Shown: positions 28,522-37,372, counted from the stretch's first letter. The stretch: 64,000 nucleotides of DNA from Flavobacteriaceae bacterium (GCA_014238425.1 JABABD010000015.1:1-64000), one strand, 5' to 3'. The notes: a model not told the origin generated them from the sequence alone. Numbers and translations are program-made.

Positions 28522-28899
28522 ATGGAAATCAAGGATATTATTATTTTCGACGGCGAATGCAACCTGTGTAATGGTGTTGTAGGCTGGTTACTCAAATTTG
28601 CACCTCAAGATTTATTTGATTTCGTACCCTTTCAATCGCCTTACGGCCAAGAATTACTAAAAAGCAATGGGTTTCCAACTCAACAACTAGATACTGTCAT
28701 TCTCATTGACAATTCAGGTTTACACACACATTCAGATGGGTTTTTGCGTGTCATTTCTAAAATACCAAAATGGCAGCGCGTTGCAGCATTATTAGCATTT
28801 ATCCCTAGATTATTGCGCGATTATATTTATAAAACGGCTTCAAAACATCGTTTGCTATGGTTTGGAACATCTAATAGCTGCACCATTAGTTTAAAATAA
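28522..28899 (+). CDS. DCC family thiol-disulfide oxidoreductase (DUF393)
   Basis: The 125-aa protein has the defining N-terminal DxxCxxC motif (FDGECNLCNG) and the family's following strand VPFQSPYGQELL. A second pattern, HRLLWFG, is typical of the family end. Members are thioredoxin-fold proteins thought to exchange disulfides; the physiological substrate is unknown. It converges on the HXXEE gene with 9 bases between them. Confidence 0.9.
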   Translation: MEIKDIIIFDGECNLCNGVVGWLLKFAPQDLFDFVPFQSPYGQELLKSNGFPTQQLDTVILIDNSGLHTHSDGFLRVISKIPKWQRVAALLAFIPRLLRDYIYKTASKHRLLWFGTSNSCTISLK

Positions 28900-28908
28900 G
28901 ACCTTTCA

Positions 28909-29301
28909 CTACTTATCAATTGCTCTTGAAAGCCTTGCTAAATATAATGCAATAAAGAACAGCAGTGGCGCGGTTAATAGGCCAGGTGTATATGATTTCT
29001 GATATATAGACCACATCGTGTGTACAATACCATTACTTATTTCAAGACAAATCCAGAACCAAATAAAGTATTTAGCGGAGGTATATCCTAGTCTTACTGG
29101 CAAGAACCATACTATTAAACCTACAATAAACAATCCAATATTAATTATTAGAAAGCCCGTTCTTAAATCATCAGATATTAAACTACACAGTGCCGTAGCT
29201 GGTGGAAACACATTCCATAGCTCCCCATGATATTCCTCAATCGAATGTAGGCCTTGTGCTAATACAAGAGCCAAAAAAATAATCTTGTAATTTTTATACA
29301 T
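28909..29301 (-). CDS. HXXEE domain membrane protein
   Basis: The 130-aa protein has about four membrane helices. The family signature H-x-x-E-E is present as HSIEEYHGELW at the end of helix 1, with a later conserved His in GIVHTMWS. Function is unknown; the conserved His and Glu residues near the membrane suggest metal binding or a small membrane enzyme, which is inference. Confidence 0.8.
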   Translation of the reverse strand: MYKNYKIIFLALVLAQGLHSIEEYHGELWNVFPPATALCSLISDDLRTGFLIINIGLFIVGLIVWFLPVRLGYTSAKYFIWFWICLEISNGIVHTMWSIYQKSYTPGLLTAPLLFFIALYLARLSRAIDK

Positions 29302-29333
29302 AAACCAATCTTGCTATAAAGATAAGGCTAAAC

Positions 29334-29507
29334 TCAAAACAATGCCTTCTCTTCTTCATCTTCCTTCTCTTCTTCTAATTCTACCTTTTCTATTAAGTTT
29401 TTAGGCAATTCATCTTTTCTATATAGTGTCATTGGTACTGGCAATATACAGGCCAAGCCTATCATTAAAGCCAACGCCAATAGTCGTAATACTCTCTTTA
29501 TGTTCAT
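29334..29507 (-). CDS. Small membrane protein with acidic C-terminal tail
   Basis: A 57-codon frame starts at ATG 29507 and stops at TGA 29334-29336. The translation starts MNIKRVLRLLALALMIGLAC, continues with a hydrophobic segment to about residue 27, and has an acidic tail VELEEEKEDEEEKALF. The positively charged N-terminus, single membrane span and clear charge separation look like a real bitopic protein or a lipoprotein (Cys20 after MIGLA). It fills most of the otherwise empty 29302-29591 interval. I do not recognise a family. Confidence 0.6.
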   Translation of the reverse strand: MNIKRVLRLLALALMIGLACILPVPMTLYRKDELPKNLIEKVELEEEKEDEEEKALF

Positions 29508-29591
29508 ATATAATGATGTAAACAGGAATGACTACTCCTGTAGTTATTTAATAATTTGAAATGTGTACCAAGAATTGGTTAATTTGGAATA

Positions 29592-29957
29592 CTAAATTGA
29601 GGTTACATTCAAGTCTTCAGAAGATGTAAATATTTGTGTAAGAAAACTTGCCTTCAGTTGTGCTTCTTTCATAAATTTACTGTTGAAATAAATCCTCTTA
29701 AAGTTTGCTTTCTCGATGGTGTTAAAGGTTTTTAAAGAGCACAAGAAGTCGAACTTGACAAACGTTGCAGGATATAAATTCTCAAGATCATAAGGTAATG
29801 AATACCATGCAATGTCTTCAGAAGTATTAAAATTCATAACGTATTCCGAGACAAACTGCTGCGGAAGCATACGGCTCTCAAACCCATTATATGAAATCAA
29901 TGTCACAAGAAGTGCAACACTTAATATCTTAATATGTAATTTCTTTAAAAAAATCAT
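29592..29957 (-). CDS. Hypothetical exported or membrane-anchored protein
   Basis: The 121-aa protein has a hydrophobic N-terminus (about 8-24) preceded by Lys and His residues, consistent with a signal peptide or anchor. The remainder is rich in Phe, Leu and Ser with no motif I recognise. It follows the SGNH hydrolase by 13 bp on the same strand, so the two are probably cotranscribed. Confidence 0.6.
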   Translation of the reverse strand: MIFLKKLHIKILSVALLVTLISYNGFESRMLPQQFVSEYVMNFNTSEDIAWYSLPYDLENLYPATFVKFDFLCSLKTFNTIEKANFKRIYFNSKFMKEAQLKASFLTQIFTSSEDLNVTSI

Positions 29958-29970
29958 TAGAATAAAGATA

Positions 29971-30528
29971 CTAATTAATCACTTTAGGCAGTAAAGTAGA
30001 AACAACATTTTTCATCTCTATATGACCAGATTCATTAAGATGAACGCCATCTTCTAAATAATGCTCAGGATTTATGTATACTGAAAAATCGATAACATCC
30101 TTTTCATCCTCTTTACAATACTCAATCAATACCTCTTGAAAATTTATAATTCTCTCAGTCACGCTCTCTTTTAAGAAATTAAATCTATTTTCATTAATTA
30201 TAGATGTTGGTATCCCAACAATACATTCTACATCATAAAATTTAGCATGCCTAGACATTGCATGAATATTAGAAATAATAAATTCATCTTTTAATCCAAA
30301 CAGTATATCATTAGTACCACCCAAAATCAATAAATGAGTTGGTTGGTGCTCTTTTAGCAAAGATTCACAACGTCCCAACATACCTGTTGTAGTATCTCCA
30401 CTAATTCCAGCATTAATAATATTAATTCTCAATTCCTGTTCTAATAGATACACCCATCCTTTATTTGATGGAACGCCATAAGCTTCGGTAAGACTATCTC
30501 CAAGACAAAGGATTTTTGTTGGCATCAC
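29971..30528 (-). CDS. SGNH/GDSL hydrolase (TesA-like esterase)
   Basis: The 185-aa protein has all SGNH blocks: the nucleophile in CLGDSLTEAYGVP, block II Gly in NAGISGDTTTGMLGR, block III in LGGTNDILFGL and the Asp-His pair in DGVHLNESGH. The closest type is TesA-like lysophospholipase/thioesterase, but there is no signal peptide, so it is probably cytoplasmic. A second Met at residue 2 makes the start uncertain by one codon. Probable operon with the next hypothetical gene. Confidence 0.88.
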   Translation of the reverse strand: MMPTKILCLGDSLTEAYGVPSNKGWVYLLEQELRINIINAGISGDTTTGMLGRCESLLKEHQPTHLLILGGTNDILFGLKDEFIISNIHAMSRHAKFYDVECIVGIPTSIINENRFNFLKESVTERIINFQEVLIEYCKEDEKDVIDFSVYINPEHYLEDGVHLNESGHIEMKNVVSTLLPKVIN

Positions 30529-30678
30529 TATTTAGTTGATTTTAAAAAGTTTTATTGACGAACACTGAATCAATTTATGTTAGATTCGTGAGGTCTAACT
30601 ACACTAAATTAGCTTAAATTTTTGTCTAGTTCCATTTAATTCAATTGCTAGCGTACAGAATTATAGTATCATGCAAAC

Positions 30679-31617
30679 TTATTTAAATACAGTAAAAATC
30701 TTCAACATATTTTTTTTAGAAGCATTGGGGATTTCTGAAATAAAGGCATAATCTCCAGGCACAAGATCCGCTTGAAAATAAGCAATATGCCCTTTTTGCA
30801 TATCATTTACGCCTCCCAAAAAAATAATGCCCTTAGGAGCTGGGGTTATCAAACCCTTTGGATTTGTCCAATCCATCCAATTCTCTAGTTCATCAATCTT
30901 GGTGTCATCACTAAGCTTTACCAAATTAATATCATGCCCAACGAAGTTTTTATATACAAACTGGTCTTTGAAATGTACAGAGAAAATTTGAATTCCCTTT
31001 GAAATGGGTTCTTCATAAGTAATTCCTTCTTTATTCGAAATAGCAATATTTACCGTAGCATTAAGTGCATTATTTCCGCTGTCTTTATCAAGTACAATAA
31101 GAGATGTTGTCATTCCCATGGATGTATGGAATTTACCATTGGCCATTTTTACGTAACATTCCATGAGGTAATAGCCAGGTTCTAACTTAATAGTTGTCAA
31201 ACTATATTTTTTAGGGGAAATCAATCCTGAACCTCCAAAATAAACTACATCAAAAAACCATTTCGGCAGTTTATTGAATTCAGCAAAGCCTTCTTCTGGT
31301 TTTCCTTCATTAATGAAATCCATGCCATTTTGAAAAGGAGGGATTATCTCTTTTTTATTATCTACTATGGTTTTTCCAGTTGGATACTTATTCAATAAAA
31401 AGAAATGTGTTTCTGTCGATTTGTTAGCATAACGAAAGGTATTCCAACCAGAATTAATGGTATCTGGCGATTGAAAGTCCATTCCCTCAGAAATGATCTC
31501 AATTATATTCTCCTGATGTTCCTTGACTATTTCCTTTTTGTCAGCTTTACAAGCTAGTACAGCAACTGTCATGATTATGACATAAATCACTCTAAACCCT
31601 CTTATTAAACTACGCAT
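30679..31617 (-). CDS. Lipoprotein of unknown function, cupredoxin-like pattern
   Basis: This 312-aa lipoprotein has a signal sequence ending at a lipobox (AVLAC, Cys23). After it, a stretch reading GMDFQSPDTINSGWNTFRYAN resembles the opening strand of plastocyanin-like proteins of the pattern F-x-x-P-D-x-I-x-x-G-W-T-x-x-x-x-x-N. Two beta-rich halves follow, with KLEPGYYLMECYVKMANGKFHTSMGMT and DLVPGDYAFISEI as matching elements, so it may hold two related domains. Cu ligands are not convincingly complete. The cupredoxin idea is my reading of the pattern, not a confirmed family. It lies downstream of the haloperoxidase operon on the same strand. Confidence 0.6.
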   Translation of the reverse strand: MRSLIRGFRVIYVIIMTVAVLACKADKKEIVKEHQENIIEIISEGMDFQSPDTINSGWNTFRYANKSTETHFFLLNKYPTGKTIVDNKKEIIPPFQNGMDFINEGKPEEGFAEFNKLPKWFFDVVYFGGSGLISPKKYSLTTIKLEPGYYLMECYVKMANGKFHTSMGMTTSLIVLDKDSGNNALNATVNIAISNKEGITYEEPISKGIQIFSVHFKDQFVYKNFVGHDINLVKLSDDTKIDELENWMDWTNPKGLITPAPKGIIFLGGVNDMQKGHIAYFQADLVPGDYAFISEIPNASKKNMLKIFTVFK

Positions 31618-31697
31618 GATTTTAAGTTTTAAATTTCAAGATACTCATTTTAAAGAAATTAGGATGCTCATATAAGCATTTACTCTTTTCTTAAAAA

Positions 31698-32237
31698 TCA
31701 CAGTTTTATGACTTTTGTAGTACTTTCTTGATTCGTTTTAGCATCTATGATTTTAAGAAAGTAAATACCGGTAACATAATTGGAAATATTTATGTTATTA
31801 AGTAGTTGAGACGTTTCTAGGTTCATTAGCTCTTTTCCTGTTATATCGAAGATTCTAAGTAGATAATCATTTAGGTCTTGAAAATGTATATTCAGTCTGT
31901 TGGATACTGGATTAGGAAAAACTTTGAAATCTATGGTTTCTATGCCATCTAACGCTAATGTGTTATCAACTTCAAATGGAGCACGCGTATATAAAGACCA
32001 AGTTCCGTTCTGGTCCTTGACTCTAATGTGTAGATAATGAGCTCCATTAGACATCCCCATTGGAATTTCTATGGCCAAGGTTTCATCAATTATTATACCT
32101 TCTGTAATTGTTATGGCTGTAGCGTTTCCAATTCCAGGGTCTGTATCAAAAAAATACTCTGCCTCTACTATTTGAGCCTTGCCATTTACTATAAACCCTA
32201 GTAGAAACAAGATTATAAATAATGTCGTCTTTTTCAT
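31698..32237 (-). CDS. T9SS type A sorting domain protein
   Basis: The 179-aa protein has a signal peptide (to about residue 21, GKAQ), a short beta domain starting VEAEYFFDTDPGIGNATAITI that is recurrent in Bacteroidota secreted proteins, and a type A T9SS sorting domain (about 105-179, VFPNPVSNRLNI through STTKVIKL). It is the last gene of a four-gene operon, 4 bp after the beta-helix protein. It is probably a small surface-exposed accessory protein. Confidence 0.85.
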   Translation of the reverse strand: MKKTTLFIILFLLGFIVNGKAQIVEAEYFFDTDPGIGNATAITITEGIIIDETLAIEIPMGMSNGAHYLHIRVKDQNGTWSLYTRAPFEVDNTLALDGIETIDFKVFPNPVSNRLNIHFQDLNDYLLRIFDITGKELMNLETSQLLNNINISNYVTGIYFLKIIDAKTNQESTTKVIKL

Positions 32238-32241
32238 TGTG

Positions 32242-33282
32242 TTACTGTTTTTGAGCAGCTTTAAACTCTACGCTGAGAATTTGTCCTGGAGCTACTGTAC
32301 TATTTATAATATTCATGCTTTCAGGATATGGCATTTGACTTGGACGGCCATTAGTGTCAAACATAAAGTTATTGCCAAAAAGCCCAATATCAGTTCCGTC
32401 AGTACCTGCATTAACACCTAAAGAATTAATGGAAAGGCCATAATCGTTGCTATAAAAATCTGTTTCAGAATTCATTGGGACGTTAACAAATAGAGGATCT
32501 GTATTATCAAGATTATCCGTTCCAGTTAATGTATCAATGGTTAGACCGCTAAAATTATAGGTTAAATTATTCATGAAATTAACGGTGGATTGCCCAATGC
32601 CTATTTCAGTTAATCCAGCGGTAGCGACAAAAATGTTGTTTTTAGCCGTTGGGTTTTCACATCCACTAAAAAAACTAAACGCATTGGCAATGGTAAGTGT
32701 GAGATTATTGGTAAAAGTACAGGTGTCGTTAACCGTGGTAAATCTCCCTCGCAAGAAGTTATTTTTAACCAGCCAATTATCACTTGCAAGCTGTGGCGTA
32801 ACATTAGAGGATGTACTTGTAAAGTAATTCCCTTCAATGACCCAACTATTACTAAGATTGTTAGATAACGAGCCCACAATAGTCCCATTAAAACGATTGT
32901 TGCTAATACTCATATTGCTCAAATCAGTACTATTACCAATACTTCCGCTTGATATCGACACCAACACAAGTCCTTTTATTTTTGAACCTCCAGCATTACC
33001 ATTAAAAAACAGGAGATTTAAATTAGCAGTTTCACCATTAATATTATCAGGATTATGTCCTAGACCAATTAAACTTAGAGGCTTATCAACCGATACATTA
33101 CCATATGATGTGGAGGATGGATGTATATAAATAATATCGCCAGCAATAGCTCCATCGATAGCCGATTGTAAATTAGTGAATTGTGCTCCAGATTGATTGC
33201 TATTATCAACCGTATAAACAGTCTGTCCATTTGCATATAGTACAAATAACCAGCTAAGCAACAATGTTATTACATTGTTCAT
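32242..33282 (-). CDS. Secreted right-handed beta-helix protein
   Basis: The 346-aa protein has a signal peptide (cleavage near residue 20, YANGQ) and a parallel beta-helix resembling pectate-lyase-like folds: FTNLQSAIDGAIAGDIIYIHPSS, then repeating short strands such as NNRFNGTIVGS, GNYFTS, NNFLRGRF and NNIFVATAG. It lacks a T9SS sorting domain of its own and is followed 4 bp later by a gene that carries one. Substrate or ligand unknown; helix proteins of this kind bind or cleave polysaccharides. Confidence 0.7.
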   Translation of the reverse strand: MNNVITLLLSWLFVLYANGQTVYTVDNSNQSGAQFTNLQSAIDGAIAGDIIYIHPSSTSYGNVSVDKPLSLIGLGHNPDNINGETANLNLLFFNGNAGGSKIKGLVLVSISSGSIGNSTDLSNMSISNNRFNGTIVGSLSNNLSNSWVIEGNYFTSTSSNVTPQLASDNWLVKNNFLRGRFTTVNDTCTFTNNLTLTIANAFSFFSGCENPTAKNNIFVATAGLTEIGIGQSTVNFMNNLTYNFSGLTIDTLTGTDNLDNTDPLFVNVPMNSETDFYSNDYGLSINSLGVNAGTDGTDIGLFGNNFMFDTNGRPSQMPYPESMNIINSTVAPGQILSVEFKAAQKQ

Positions 33283-33292
33283 GAGATGTATT

Positions 33293-34897
33293 TTAATGAT
33301 TACTAATTTTAGTTGCTTCTAACTCTTCAAGGCGTTTATTAATAGACTGAAACTGTTGTAACTCAGAATAAAGCGTATCGATTTTGCCACCTTGATTGTC
33401 TATAATATCTTGTTGCTCTTGTATGGCTTTGGTAAGTACTGCTATTAAGTCGTTATACCGTAAGCTATACATACCATCATCTCCTACAGTTATAAGTCCA
33501 TTATTTGTTGCTCCAAACTGTTTTAACTTAGCTTCAATATCCTGTGCTATAAATCCGTATTCTGTTTTTTTGCTGCTATCATTAGTTCGTTCGTAAACAA
33601 CAGGCTTCAACGTTTTAACAAACTCTAAACCCAAATCTGAGTATTCAATATTTGTTTTCCATCGCCTATCTGAAGTAATACTCCATCCTACTTGAACCCC
33701 AGCATATGTAATATCATCATTACCGATACGTATTTGGTTGGAACCTATAGCCGAAGGTACATTTGAATATCTTCCCACACCTATATTGTTTGAACCAGTA
33801 GTATTATTAATAAGTGCATCATCTCCAATAGCTGTGTTTTTATCTCCAGTAGTATTAAAAAAGAGAGATTGATTTCCAGTTGCAGTATTCTGGCCTCCAG
33901 TAGTATTATTTATAAGCGCCTTCCTACCATTAGCGGTATTATAATACCCTGTACTTCTTCGAAGCGCATAAGCTCCAACTGCGGTGTTTCCTATACCAGA
34001 GATGTTAGACTCCAGAGCAATATATCCAATAGCTGTATTATCAAACCCAATGGTATTAAATCTTAGTGCCGAGTACCCATTCGCAGTATTAAAAAACCCA
34101 CCTATATTTTTCTGAAGCGCAAGAGCTCCAGTTGCGGTATTTCCGGTGCCATCAGTATTACTAAAAAGCGCAAAATAACCGATAGCCGTATTGTCACTGG
34201 CTATAGTGTTATTTGGAAGCGCTAAATTTCCAAATGCCGTATTGTTGTTACCGTAAGTATTGCTCAAAAGCGCTGAAAACCCAACAGCGGTGTTGTTATT
34301 ACCAGAAGCATTGCTTGAAAGTGTTGAAGCTCCAACTGCAGTATTGTTATTCCCTGTGGTATTACTGGTAAGAGCTTGATCACCAATCCCTACATTTTTA
34401 TTATCTGTACCATCATCATCTACGCCAGCATCTAAACCCAGAAATAAAGAAGATCCTTCAGCATCAGATTTTCCATCTGTTAAATCATTAATTTTTGTAA
34501 CCGCATTATCTACGCTTTTTGCATGATTTGCATAAGGCACTGTTTTAAATTCTGTTGTTCCTAAATTTTGTAATCCAATACCAGTATCGATTTGTACATT
34601 TAAGAAATGAGCATCGCTTCCCCAATCTAGAGTTGAAAAATCACCAGATATTGGAGTTCCTTCCCCAATATTAAGTATAATTAAGCCATTGTTATCAGTT
34701 GTAGGGTTATGTTCTTCCTCATACACATTGGTTTGAGTTATTCCTTGCAGTATTATAAACCGAACCTGAATCAGGTCGTTGGCAACTATATGACCATTGT
34801 CATCCTTTATAATGGCTTTATAATTAATACCGTTTTGAGCAAAATTATGAGTACAGAATAGTAGCATAATTAGCGTGATAAGCTTTATGTTTTTCAT
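33293..34897 (-). CDS. Repeat-rich adhesin with C-terminal endosialidase chaperone (peptidase S74) domain
   Basis: The 534-aa protein has a signal peptide (to about residue 20, HNFAQ), an N-terminal beta domain common to Bacteroidota tail-fibre-like proteins (GINYKAIIKDDNGHIVANDL), a stalk of about 14 repeats of 16 residues with the pattern NTAxGxxALxxNTxG (about 165-390), and a C-terminal S74 chaperone domain (SDRRWKTNIEYSDLGLEFVKTLKPVVYE) with a coiled-coil end. The domain trimerises and can autocleave. The repeats resemble the YadA head. It is probably a trimeric surface fibre, 10 bp upstream of the beta-helix gene. Confidence 0.85.
   Translation of the reverse strand: MKNIKLITLIMLLFCTHNFAQNGINYKAIIKDDNGHIVANDLIQVRFIILQGITQTNVYEEEHNPTTDNNGLIILNIGEGTPISGDFSTLDWGSDAHFLNVQIDTGIGLQNLGTTEFKTVPYANHAKSVDNAVTKINDLTDGKSDAEGSSLFLGLDAGVDDDGTDNKNVGIGDQALTSNTTGNNNTAVGASTLSSNASGNNNTAVGFSALLSNTYGNNNTAFGNLALPNNTIASDNTAIGYFALFSNTDGTGNTATGALALQKNIGGFFNTANGYSALRFNTIGFDNTAIGYIALESNISGIGNTAVGAYALRRSTGYYNTANGRKALINNTTGGQNTATGNQSLFFNTTGDKNTAIGDDALINNTTGSNNIGVGRYSNVPSAIGSNQIRIGNDDITYAGVQVGWSITSDRRWKTNIEYSDLGLEFVKTLKPVVYERTNDSSKKTEYGFIAQDIEAKLKQFGATNNGLITVGDDGMYSLRYNDLIAVLTKAIQEQQDIIDNQGGKIDTLYSELQQFQSINKRLEELEATKISNH
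33721..34403 (-). repeat. YadA-like 48-bp coding repeats
   Basis: About 14 consecutive units of roughly 16 codons encode N-T-A-[VIFT]-G-x-x-A-L-x-x-N-T-x-G. The protein pattern is regular, while the DNA has drifted between units, so the array is older than the HYR array at the window start. Confidence 0.8.
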
Positions 34898-34926
34898 ATC
34901 AAAAAATTTATTTGCTATAAACTTAT

Positions 34927-36264
34927 TTATTGAATTGGTTTAAGGAAATTTTCATTAGCATACTTCCCAATTTTACTTCCAAGCGCATATCCTTTCTCAG
35001 AATCATACCTAAAATGAATGCCTAGATATACCCTCGATATAGAGGCTTCCATGCCTGCCTCAGAAAAACTATTGAATGACCGTGTGTTAGGATTCATTAT
35101 TATTTTTTCAGAAAAGGGGCCATCTTTATTAACCTTATCTGTGGTCATGACAAACTTATAATCATTCCCTTTTCCTAAAGTGTTTGCAAGTACTGCCATT
35201 GCTGCAACGCTGGTTGTGCCATGAGCTGAAGGATAAGAAGGGAACGCATAGGTATGCTTATGCAAATTGTTCCAATCTGAATCTGGTTTGGTATCAGTAT
35301 TTTCATCATTTTCAGCCCAACGAATGGCCGTATAAGGTCTCCAGTGGTTATAGTAAAACTTATTGTCGAACACATTTATGTAGGCATCATAAATCGTCAT
35401 ATTAAGCAATGCGAAAGTTCTTGTAGCATCCCAAAGGTTTAATTTTTCCTTTAGCACCAGCTCTCGAGCAAGGCGATTGTGTGAGCTCTCAACAAAATCT
35501 TTCCACCACATTGCTAAATGAGCTTGATCTTGAGTTCTTAAATTACTTTGGAATCGTCCATATTCTTTTACTTCATTAAAAGCCTTAGTATATTCCTTAC
35601 TATTGATCTTAGGCGGAGGAGGCGATCTAAATTGCGCTTGACCCTCCAATAAAAAAGGTTCAGCGGCTGCCCAACCCGCTCCAAAAACAAATCCTTCTGG
35701 TGTACCACTGTGTTCATTGAACTCGGCATAAACGCCTGGTCCCATTGGATGCCAGGTATAACTAGCCTCTCCATTCCATTTATCCTTTTGTCGCTTATTC
35801 AAAATTGAAGATGCGGCTGATTTCCCTAAAATAATTCCTGCATTTTTAGAATCTACATTATCCAAGTTTAAGAGCCATTTGTCAAGCTCACCTTGTAGTT
35901 CATTGCGTTTATCAGGGTATTGGTTAACGGCTACCTCATAGGCTGCTTGAGCAACGCTTGATATAGGATCAGCATTCGGAGTTTTACCTTGATAAGAATA
36001 GTTTGTATATTTTGGTTCAATGGCATTTAAAGCGTCATGCATGGCAACGTGCATCATGGAAAGTGTTCGCAGTCCTTTTAGTGTTAAAAGGCGATCTTCT
36101 GCTTCTGCAATCTCTATTACTTTCTGGTTCCACGACGTAATAATTTCTGCATCATATGTATCAATTTGTACTGATTTTGATGTCGAAACACAACTAAGTA
36201 AAATAACAATAACTGATGAGACAATTAGGAGTGCGGATTTTTGAAGGCTGATTTTTGTTTTCAT
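34927..36264 (-). CDS. Vanadium-dependent haloperoxidase-type PAP2 lipoprotein
   Basis: This 445-aa lipoprotein (lipobox LLSC, Cys25) has the vanadate/phosphate-binding site of the VHPO/PAP2 superfamily: NHWRPYTAIRWAE, the core YPSAHGTTS and SRVYLGIHFRYD with the His that binds vanadate. Known members oxidise halides with H2O2 or act as acid phosphatases; which applies cannot be told from sequence alone. It leads a four-gene operon (gaps 29, 10 and 4 bp) with the S74 adhesin, beta-helix and T9SS protein, and lies 106 bp from an AraC regulator. Confidence 0.88.
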   Translation of the reverse strand: MKTKISLQKSALLIVSSVIVILLSCVSTSKSVQIDTYDAEIITSWNQKVIEIAEAEDRLLTLKGLRTLSMMHVAMHDALNAIEPKYTNYSYQGKTPNADPISSVAQAAYEVAVNQYPDKRNELQGELDKWLLNLDNVDSKNAGIILGKSAASSILNKRQKDKWNGEASYTWHPMGPGVYAEFNEHSGTPEGFVFGAGWAAAEPFLLEGQAQFRSPPPPKINSKEYTKAFNEVKEYGRFQSNLRTQDQAHLAMWWKDFVESSHNRLARELVLKEKLNLWDATRTFALLNMTIYDAYINVFDNKFYYNHWRPYTAIRWAENDENTDTKPDSDWNNLHKHTYAFPSYPSAHGTTSVAAMAVLANTLGKGNDYKFVMTTDKVNKDGPFSEKIIMNPNTRSFNSFSEAGMEASISRVYLGIHFRYDSEKGYALGSKIGKYANENFLKPIQ

Positions 36265-36370
36265 TACTCTTTCTTAAAATTATAATCGCAAGCTACTTAA
36301 TTTAAGTAGTTTAAAATGATCTTATAGTTTCAAAAAGTGTTCTGAAAATATCACATATATCAAGTAAGTG

Positions 36371-37249
36371 TTAATTGATTTGAGCTATTTTTTTAAATTT
36401 TAATGGCGGGTGTCCATATTGTTCTTTAAAAGCTTTAATAAAATGTGAGGGATTTTCAAATCCAACATCACAAGTAATCTCGTTGATATTCAAATCGGTG
36501 GTTTCCAATAAAAATTTTCCATGTTCTAGCCTCTTTTTCTTGAGCCATTTGCCTGGAGATGTCTTATATGTTTTCACAAAATCTCTATTGAATGCTCCCA
36601 AACTCCTCCCGCAAAGTTTAGCATAAGCCTCAAGTTTTAGATTGAACATAAAATGTTTTTCCATTATCGATTTTAACTCTCTCTTTCTATTGTACAGAAC
36701 CTCACTAAAATATTCTTTTAAAGTTGGGTTATGATTACTTGTCATTATATTAACTATAAGCTCCTTGAACTTGACTTTGAGCAGACTAGTTGAAGGTGGC
36801 AAGGGTTGTGAAAAATAATTTAGAACTGCATTAAAGTAGTCTGAAAGGCTTTGATCCAATACTAATGGAATTAATGTATCAGAATGTTGAGCATTTGAAG
36901 TTTTTTGACTTGTTATTACTTCATTTTTTATGACAGAACCTATAAATTCGTTAGGCATAAAAATTAGTAAAGCACAAAAATCACCATCATCAATTTCATA
37001 TACGCGATGCGCTCCTTTCTTTAAAAACACAGCATCACCTGGTCCAAATGTATATTCATTATTAGGTGTTTTCCATCTTGCACCACCTCTAATTACATAA
37101 CAAAAATAATTTTTTTTAACCCAATAATCCAAGGGTGATACTTTAAGAGGGCAATCATAAGCAGTAAACAAAAGTTCGTCTACTTCTAGATGCTTAAAAA
37201 CAGGATTGCCTTTAACAAAATTATAAAAATCAAAAATCTCTTTGCCCAT
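36371..37249 (-). CDS. AraC family transcriptional regulator
   Basis: The 292-aa protein has an N-terminal cupin-like sensor domain (about 30-110, GGARWKTPNNEYTFGPGDAVFLKKGAHRV) and a C-terminal AraC double helix-turn-helix (about 190-290; LEAYAKLCGRSLGAFNRDF and ICDVGFENPSHFIKAFKEQYGHPP-like pattern). It lies on the same strand just upstream of the haloperoxidase gene, so it is a candidate local regulator. The effector is unknown. Confidence 0.9.
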   Translation of the reverse strand: MGKEIFDFYNFVKGNPVFKHLEVDELLFTAYDCPLKVSPLDYWVKKNYFCYVIRGGARWKTPNNEYTFGPGDAVFLKKGAHRVYEIDDGDFCALLIFMPNEFIGSVIKNEVITSQKTSNAQHSDTLIPLVLDQSLSDYFNAVLNYFSQPLPPSTSLLKVKFKELIVNIMTSNHNPTLKEYFSEVLYNRKRELKSIMEKHFMFNLKLEAYAKLCGRSLGAFNRDFVKTYKTSPGKWLKKKRLEHGKFLLETTDLNINEITCDVGFENPSHFIKAFKEQYGHPPLKFKKIAQIN

Positions 37250-37321
37250 CTTTGATGATTTTCGGGGTTTAGATCCTAGAAAAGAATGTTGTAAATATGA
37301 ATATCTAAGTTAAACTATTTT

Positions 37322-37351
37322 TTTGATTGAATCAATATAGTTTTATTTTTG
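37322..37351 (+). promoter_or_regulatory. Promoter of rdgB
   Basis: TTTG (37322-37325) and TATTTTTG (37344-37351) form a -33/-7 pair with an 18-bp spacer, matching the Bacteroidota sigma factor consensus. The predicted transcript starts near 37355, which excludes the longer reading frame from TTG 37349 and supports the ATG at 37373. Confidence 0.65.
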
Positions 37352-37372
37352 ACCTTCACTAAATTATGGTTA

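Noticed and set aside
31664..31679. Weak stem ATGCT/AGCAT after the haloperoxidase operon
   Set aside because: Five base pairs with no T-run; not convincing as a terminator.
33721..34403. Regular short repeats considered as a CRISPR array
   Set aside because: The periodicity is 48 bp in frame with a protein motif, the DNA units are not identical, there are no spacers of the right kind and no cas genes.
33293..34897. Tail-fibre domain considered as a sign of prophage
   Set aside because: No integrase, terminase, capsid or lysis gene is near, and the protein has a signal peptide; it is part of an operon of secreted proteins.
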